Shown here: positions 4,974 to 7,975 of the stretch, piece by piece | How the letters are laid out: each line of letters begins with the position of its first letter | Position numbering within the stretch: the first letter of the stretch is position 1 | Assembly: GCA_002499455.1 (NCBI GenBank) | Contig: DALN01000103.1 | Location: 1 to 7,975, forward strand | From: Methanoculleus sp. UBA77 | GTDB taxonomy: Archaea; Halobacteriota; Methanomicrobia; Methanomicrobiales; Methanoculleaceae | Reading direction: 5' to 3' | Length of the DNA stretch: 7,975 nucleotides | Translations under genes and position numbers: made by a program | Notes under the pieces: model-generated | The model's database searches: none | Told to the model about the DNA's origin: nothing | What the model saw: only the letters and a program-made list of their open reading frames with translations

Positions 4974-5474
4974 ATGACGACTGATGAGAACGCTCGGAAT
5001 GCGTACGCCGGGGAATCCCAGGCGAACAGGAAATACTCGGTCTTTGCCGAGAAAGCAGCCGCCGAGGGCTACCCGGCAGTAGGGAAACTCTTCCGGGCAG
5101 CGAGCGAGGCGGAGGCCATCCACGCAAAGCGCCTCCTCTTCATCCTGGACGCCGTCGGAAGCACCGAAGAGAACCTGAAAGGCGCGATGGAAGGGGAGAA
5201 CCACGAGTTCATGGAGATGTATCCCCCGTTTGTCGCCGAGGCAAAGGCGGAGCGGAAGAACGAGGCCTCGATTGTCTTCACCCACGCGATGAAAGCCGAG
5301 GAGGTGCACGCCAACCTCTACCTCCAGGCACTCGAGTCCGTCCGGGAAGGAAAGGATCTCGATGCAGAGAAGATCTTCCTCTGCCCGGTCTGCGGCAACA
5401 TCGAGCTCGGCTCGGCGCCGGAGAAGTGCCCGATCTGCGGGGTTCCGGCACGTATGTTCAGGGAGATCGTATAA
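4974..5474 (+). CDS. rbr: Rubrerythrin (diiron peroxidase with C-terminal rubredoxin domain)
   Basis: The 166-residue cytoplasmic protein reduces H2O2 to water at a non-haem diiron site. Residues 1-130 are a four-helix ferritin-like domain with the expected carboxylate and histidine ligands: E14 (YAGESQANRKY), E47 and H50 (EAEAIH), E75 and E78 (GENHEF) and E109 with H112 (KAEEVH). Residues 131-166 form a rubredoxin-like domain with C137-x2-C140 and C152-x2-C155 (CPVCGN and CPICGV) that passes electrons to the diiron centre. Length and domain order are as usual for the family. Start: the ATG at 4974 fits the promoter spacing and the family N terminus. Electron donors are not fixed by the sequence; the nearby desulforedoxin, flavoproteins or an unseen rubredoxin are candidates. 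It is probably monocistronic, since a T6 run follows. Confidence 0.96.
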   Translation: MTTDENARNAYAGESQANRKYSVFAEKAAAEGYPAVGKLFRAASEAEAIHAKRLLFILDAVGSTEENLKGAMEGENHEFMEMYPPFVAEAKAERKNEASIVFTHAMKAEEVHANLYLQALESVREGKDLDAEKIFLCPVCGNIELGSAPEKCPICGVPARMFREIV

Positions 5475-5480
5475 CCCCAC

Positions 5481-5486
5481 TTTTTT
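5481..5486 (+). terminator. T-run terminator after rubrerythrin
   Basis: Six consecutive T residues begin 6 nt after the rubrerythrin stop codon. There is no strong preceding stem, but archaeal RNA polymerase terminates at oligo-T tracts without a hairpin. The next gene has its own TATA-like box, consistent with a transcript end here. Confidence 0.5.
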
Positions 5487-5530
5487 CCAGCGCTGTGCCC
5501 GACGCTGCTTCTCATGAGGCGGCCGCGCAA

Positions 5531-5540
5531 GTTAAATAGG
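5531..5540 (+). promoter_or_regulatory. TATA box of the glutaredoxin-thioredoxin reductase gene
   Basis: GTTAAATAGG is centred about 27 nt before the ATG at 5562, again with no Shine-Dalgarno site. This supports a leaderless transcript and rejects the longer in-frame start at 5514, which lies upstream of the box. Confidence 0.6.
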
Positions 5541-5561
5541 GCTTCTGAGCTACTCCATGAT

Positions 5562-6737
5562 ATGGCAGGTGTGAAGGTTTACACGACAGAGAGCTGCCCC
5601 TACTGCCGGATGGTCGAGGCGTTCTTAAAGAAGCACGACGTTGAATACGAGCATATCGACGTCGGAAAGGACCGCGAGGCAGCCCGGGAGATGGTCCGGG
5701 TGTCGGGGCAGCGGGGGGTGCCGGTCACCATCTCCGGCGAAGAGGTGATCGTCGGGTTCGACGCAAAAAGGCTCCGGGAACTCTTCGGAACACCGCTCGA
5801 GGGCGGTATCTACGATACCGTCATCGTGGGCGCCGGGCCGGCGGGGCTGACCGCCGCGGTCTACTGCGCCCGGAACCTCATGAAGACCGTCGTCATAGCG
5901 GAGAACATCGGCGGCCAGGCGTCCTGGAGCTGGGCGATCGAGAACTACATGGGGTTTGCGACGATCACCGGGGAGGAGCTCATCCGGAAGTTCGAGGAGC
6001 AGGTCAGGGGATTCGACGTCCGTCTCGAACTTGACAGCGTCCAGAGCGTCGAGAAGAAGGGTGACTCGTTCGCCGTCACGATGGTCTCGGGTCACGTGTA
6101 TCGTTGCCGGACGATCATCATCGCCTCCGGGAAGGAGCCCCGAAAGCTCGGGCTTCCCGGCGAGGATCGGCTTATCGGGAAAGGCATCTCCGTCTGCGCG
6201 GTCTGCGACGCCCCGCTCTTCCGCGACAAGCCGGTCGCCGTCGTCGGCGGCGGAAATGCGGCGCTCCAGACTGCAATCGAGATGAAGAAGTTCGCGAGCT
6301 CCGTCACCGTGGTCGTCCGGAGCGCCCTCCGGTGCGACGAGGTCTATGCCGCGCGGGCAGAGGAGGAGGGAATCGGGGTCTTCCTCAACCACGAGGTGAC
6401 GGACCTCCACGGGGACGCGGCCCTGACCGGGATCACGATCCGGGACCGTGAGAGCGGAGAAGAGACGGTTCTCAACGTCGAGGGGCTTTTCCTTGCGATC
6501 GGGCTTATGCCGAAGACGGGATTCCTCGGGGACCTGGTGGCATTGAACGAGCGGGGCGAGATCCTCATCGACGAGAACAGCCAGACGAACGTGCCCGGGC
6601 TCTTTGCAGCGGGAGACGTGACCTGTGTCCGGGCCAAGCAGATCATCGTCGCCGCCGGCGAGGGAGCGAAGGCGGCGCTCGCGGCACACGAGTTCCTCGA
6701 GAACGAGCGGCTGGAAGAGCGGATGGTCTGCCCGTGA
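5562..6737 (+). CDS. trxB: Glutaredoxin-thioredoxin reductase fusion
   Basis: The 391-residue two-domain protein joins a thiol carrier to a flavoprotein reductase. Residues 1-78 are glutaredoxin-like: VKVYTTESCPYCRMVEAFL with active site C12-P-Y-C15, then RGVPVTISGEEVIVGFD containing the cis-proline segment. Residues 83-391 are a thioredoxin-reductase-type FAD protein: FAD loop VIVGAGPAGLTAA (about 88-99), redox disulfide C212-A-V-C215, dinucleotide loop VVGGGNAALQTA (228-238) and the second FAD motif GLFAAGDVT (346-354). The attached domain probably receives electrons from the reductase and delivers them to disulfides, for example in the peroxiredoxin. After strand five of the nucleotide domain the sequence is VVVRSALRCDE, lacking the HRR motif that marks NADPH-specific bacterial enzymes, so the electron donor is uncertain. 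The gene is bounded by its own promoter and a hairpin at its stop. Confidence 0.93.
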   Translation: MAGVKVYTTESCPYCRMVEAFLKKHDVEYEHIDVGKDREAAREMVRVSGQRGVPVTISGEEVIVGFDAKRLRELFGTPLEGGIYDTVIVGAGPAGLTAAVYCARNLMKTVVIAENIGGQASWSWAIENYMGFATITGEELIRKFEEQVRGFDVRLELDSVQSVEKKGDSFAVTMVSGHVYRCRTIIIASGKEPRKLGLPGEDRLIGKGISVCAVCDAPLFRDKPVAVVGGGNAALQTAIEMKKFASSVTVVVRSALRCDEVYAARAEEEGIGVFLNHEVTDLHGDAALTGITIRDRESGEETVLNVEGLFLAIGLMPKTGFLGDLVALNERGEILIDENSQTNVPGLFAAGDVTCVRAKQIIVAAGEGAKAALAAHEFLENERLEERMVCP

Positions 6738-6762
6738 GGGGGGCCGCTTCCCCTCCCCTCAC
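6734..6762 (+). terminator. Possible hairpin at the end of the reductase fusion gene
   Basis: GTGAGGGG (6734-6741, including the TGA stop) can pair perfectly with CCCCTCAC (6755-6762), an 8-bp stem with a 13-nt C-rich loop. No T run follows, so it may be an RNA-stabilising 3' structure and not a terminator proper. Confidence 0.35.
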
Positions 6763-6845
6763 CCCGGCCGCGGGAGCCTCTCTGCCCGGGCGTCTGCTCT
6801 CCTCCGGCCGACGGCATACAGTATGTGCCCTGAGATTCGGCCCAT

Positions 6846-6875
6846 CCGGGACCTCCTGCTTTTCCCCGGTCCCGG
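6846..6875 (+). repeat. Perfect 8-bp inverted repeat in the 6738-7018 non-coding gap
   Basis: CCGGGACC (6846-6853) and GGTCCCGG (6868-6875) form a perfect stem around a 14-nt pyrimidine-rich loop that includes TTTT. A second, shorter inverted repeat lies downstream: GTGCTC (6908-6913) and GAGCAC (6925-6930), with an 11-nt loop. Short frames in the gap have no start context or recognisable protein features, so I treat the whole 281-nt gap as non-coding leader or regulatory sequence. Confidence 0.4.
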
Positions 6876-6964
6876 TGCCGCTACCTCGCAGGTTGAACCC
6901 GGTATCAGTGCTCCCTATCGTGGCGAGCACCTGCCGGTGATGATCCCTATGCACGGGAATTTCG

Positions 6965-6981
6965 GAATTTTCAGAAAATTC
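6965..6981 (+). promoter_or_regulatory. Perfect 17-bp palindrome, candidate operator of the arsenic unit
   Basis: GAATTTTCAGAAAATTC has 8-bp arms that are exact reverse complements around one central base. It stands out as AT-rich in a GC-rich genome and sits immediately before the TATA-like box of the AbrB-type gene. Dimeric winged-helix regulators such as ArsR-type repressors, or the adjacent AbrB-type protein itself, could bind it. The identity of the binder is inference. Confidence 0.55.
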
Positions 6982-6987
6982 AGAAAA

Positions 6988-6995
6988 CGTTATGT
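6988..6995 (+). promoter_or_regulatory. Weak TATA-like box of the AbrB-arsM unit
   Basis: CGTTATGT is centred about 27 nt before the ATG at 7019, with GAAAA just upstream as a possible BRE. The box is poor, but its spacing equals that of the other leaderless genes here, and the palindrome abuts it on the upstream side. Confidence 0.4.
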
Positions 6996-7018
6996 CTCTC
7001 TGCATGTACTCCTGATCC

Positions 7019-7309
7019 ATGGAATGTACGGGACACACCCCGGAAGATGAGCAGGGCCCTTCCTGCGCCGGGGGCTGCACGATCGAGGCGGTCGTGAGCG
7101 TCGACGCACGGGGACAGGTGGTGCTCCCGAAGGATCTCCGGGAACGAGCGGGAATCACCCCCGGCGATCGGCTTGCGGTTGTCTTCTGGGGGAGGGAAGG
7201 CGACGTCTGCTGCATCACGCTGGTCAAGGCGAGCCACTTCAACGGCATGGTGACGGCGCTGCTCTCTCCCATGGCGGAGGAGATCTCAGGGAAACAGGAA
7301 TCAGACTGA
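7019..7309 (+). CDS. Small AbrB/SpoVT-domain protein with cysteine pairs, upstream of arsM
   Basis: The 96-residue protein has a swapped-hairpin AbrB-type DNA-binding domain at about 22-70: VVSVDARGQVVLPKDLRERAG, then ITPGDRLAVVFW, as in transition-state regulators and antitoxins. Unusually, five cysteines are present: C3, C16, C20 in the N-terminal arm and C64-C65 in the last strand (GDVCCITLVKA). A helical tail of about 20 residues follows. The cysteines could bind arsenite, another soft metal, or an iron-sulfur cluster, making this a metal-responsive regulator or a methylation accessory. I recall related cysteine-bearing AbrB proteins being annotated near mercury-methylation genes (HgcC), but cannot confirm that here. 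Start: ATG at 7019 without a ribosome-binding site, in line with the promoter spacing. It precedes arsM by 16 nt, so the two are co-transcribed. Confidence 0.82.
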   Translation: MECTGHTPEDEQGPSCAGGCTIEAVVSVDARGQVVLPKDLRERAGITPGDRLAVVFWGREGDVCCITLVKASHFNGMVTALLSPMAEEISGKQESD

Positions 7310-7325
7310 CCGGAGGGTCGTTACG

Positions 7326-7975
7326 ATGAAGAAAGAGGATATTCACAAACAGGTGCGCACCGCCTACGGGCAGGTTGCTGCCCGGCAGGGCGGGTGCGGG
7401 TGTGGAGCCGGGTGCTGCGGCACCGGCAGGACGGCGGAATCGGTGAGCCTCGGGATCGGCTACACGGAAGAAGACCTCGAGCAGGCGCCGGAGGGCGCGA
7501 ACCTGGGGCTCGGGTGCGGCAACCCCGTGGCTCTTGCCTCCCTCCGGGAAGGCGAAGTCGTCCTCGACCTGGGGTCGGGGGCCGGATTCGACTCGTTCCT
7601 CGCGGCGGCGAGGGTCGGCCCGGCGGGCCGCGTCATCGGCGTCGACATGACGCCCGCGATGCTTGATAAGGCGCGGGAGAACGCGCGGAGAGGGGGGCAT
7701 ACAAACGTGGAGTTCCGTCTCGGCGAGATCGAGCACCTGCCGGTGGCAGACAGTTCCGTCGACGTCATCCTCTCTAACTGTGTCATCAACCTCTCGCCCG
7801 ACAAACCGCAGGTTTTCCGCGAGGCGTTCCGGGTTCTCCGCCCCGGCGGCAGGCTCATGGTCTCCGATATCGTTCTTACGGCGCCGCTCCCGAAGCCCCT
7901 GCTGGAGTCGCCGCTCCTCTACAACAGCTGTGTCGCGGGTGCGCTGGCGAGGGAGGAGTATCTCGCCAGTATCGC
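7326..7975 (+). CDS. arsM: Arsenite S-adenosylmethionine methyltransferase ArsM, C-terminus cut by the window edge
   Basis: The visible 216 residues transfer methyl groups from S-adenosylmethionine to trivalent arsenic. The SAM-binding motif is VVLDLGSGAGFDSFLAA (about 78-94), followed by GRVIGVDMTPAMLDKARENA and EHLPVADSSVDVILSNCVINLSPDK. The three family cysteines that hold As(III) are present: C64 (NLGLGCGNP), C152 (SNCVINLS) and C202 (YNSCVAGA). An extra N-terminal cluster, C24, C26, C30 and C31, lies in a glycine-rich stretch before the catalytic domain and may trap or deliver the metalloid. Start: ATG at 7326, with GGAGG 9 nt upstream. The reading frame is open to the edge, and by comparison with the family perhaps 40 or more residues are missing. 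Methylation can detoxify arsenic or, in anoxic cells, make more toxic trivalent species. Confidence 0.95.
   Translation, partial: MKKEDIHKQVRTAYGQVAARQGGCGCGAGCCGTGRTAESVSLGIGYTEEDLEQAPEGANLGLGCGNPVALASLREGEVVLDLGSGAGFDSFLAAARVGPAGRVIGVDMTPAMLDKARENARRGGHTNVEFRLGEIEHLPVADSSVDVILSNCVINLSPDKPQVFREAFRVLRPGGRLMVSDIVLTAPLPKPLLESPLLYNSCVAGALAREEYLASI

Noticed and set aside
4746..5480. Minus-strand open frame of 244 codons covering rubrerythrin and part of the CDF gene
   Set aside because: It is antisense to rubrerythrin and in the wrong frame for the CDF protein, with a non-native composition.
5625..6689. Minus-strand open frame of 354 codons inside the glutaredoxin-thioredoxin reductase gene
   Set aside because: The plus-strand gene has all FAD, NAD(P) and disulfide motifs in order. 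The antisense product looks like low-complexity charged sequence.
1..7975. CRISPR arrays, tRNA or rRNA genes, insertion sequences, integrase or attachment sites
   Set aside because: No spaced direct repeats, cloverleaf-like segments, transposase motifs or terminal inverted repeats were seen by eye; composition is even throughout.
1..7975. An entirely new defence or secretion system
   Set aside because: All proteins fit known redox, metal transport, regulatory or arsenic families. Novelty here lies in arrangement and lost or gained cysteines, not in unknown machinery.

Overview
The window looks like part of a GC-rich methanogenic archaeon, most likely of the order Methanomicrobiales (a Methanoculleus-like genome is my best guess, from recall rather than a search). 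The support is archaeal promoter architecture (TATA-like boxes centred about 27-29 nt before ATG codons that lack a Shine-Dalgarno sequence), an archaeal Prx6-type peroxiredoxin with a C-terminal cysteine pair, several iron-sulfur flavoproteins of the kind common in methanogens, a stand-alone desulforedoxin and a rubrerythrin. Almost every gene concerns oxygen, peroxide, thiol or metal(loid) chemistry.

Layout. Positions 1-311 (minus) hold the start of a PAS-domain protein cut by the window edge. Positions 528-3199 (minus) hold a co-directional cluster, read right to left: a six-cysteine zinc-ribbon/rubredoxin-like protein, a 41-residue desulforedoxin, a cysteine-free AhpD/carboxymuconolactone-decarboxylase-like protein and a peroxiredoxin, all tightly spaced. 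A strong hairpin plus T7 terminator follows, then two tandem paralogous iron-sulfur flavoproteins joined by an ATGA overlap. Divergently, 3328-3936 (plus) is a third flavoprotein of the same superfamily that has lost one cluster cysteine. It converges with, and overlaps by 9 nt, a zinc-type cation diffusion facilitator (3928-4890, minus). From a shared divergent region, rubrerythrin (4974-5474, plus) follows, then a glutaredoxin-thioredoxin reductase fusion (5562-6737, plus).

After a roughly 280-nt hairpin-rich non-coding gap comes a two-gene metalloid unit: a small cysteine-bearing AbrB/SpoVT-type protein (7019-7309), preceded by a perfect 17-bp palindrome, and an ArsM-type arsenite methyltransferase (7326 to the window end, truncated).

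How they may work together (inference): the peroxiredoxin and rubrerythrin remove peroxide. The glutaredoxin-thioredoxin reductase fusion could supply thiol electrons, and the desulforedoxin, zinc-ribbon protein and iron-sulfur flavoproteins could move single electrons between ferredoxin-level donors and the peroxide or O2 sinks. The CDF exporter and the AbrB-ArsM pair handle metals and arsenic, which share thiol chemistry with oxidative stress. No tRNA, rRNA, CRISPR, transposon or integrase was recognised.
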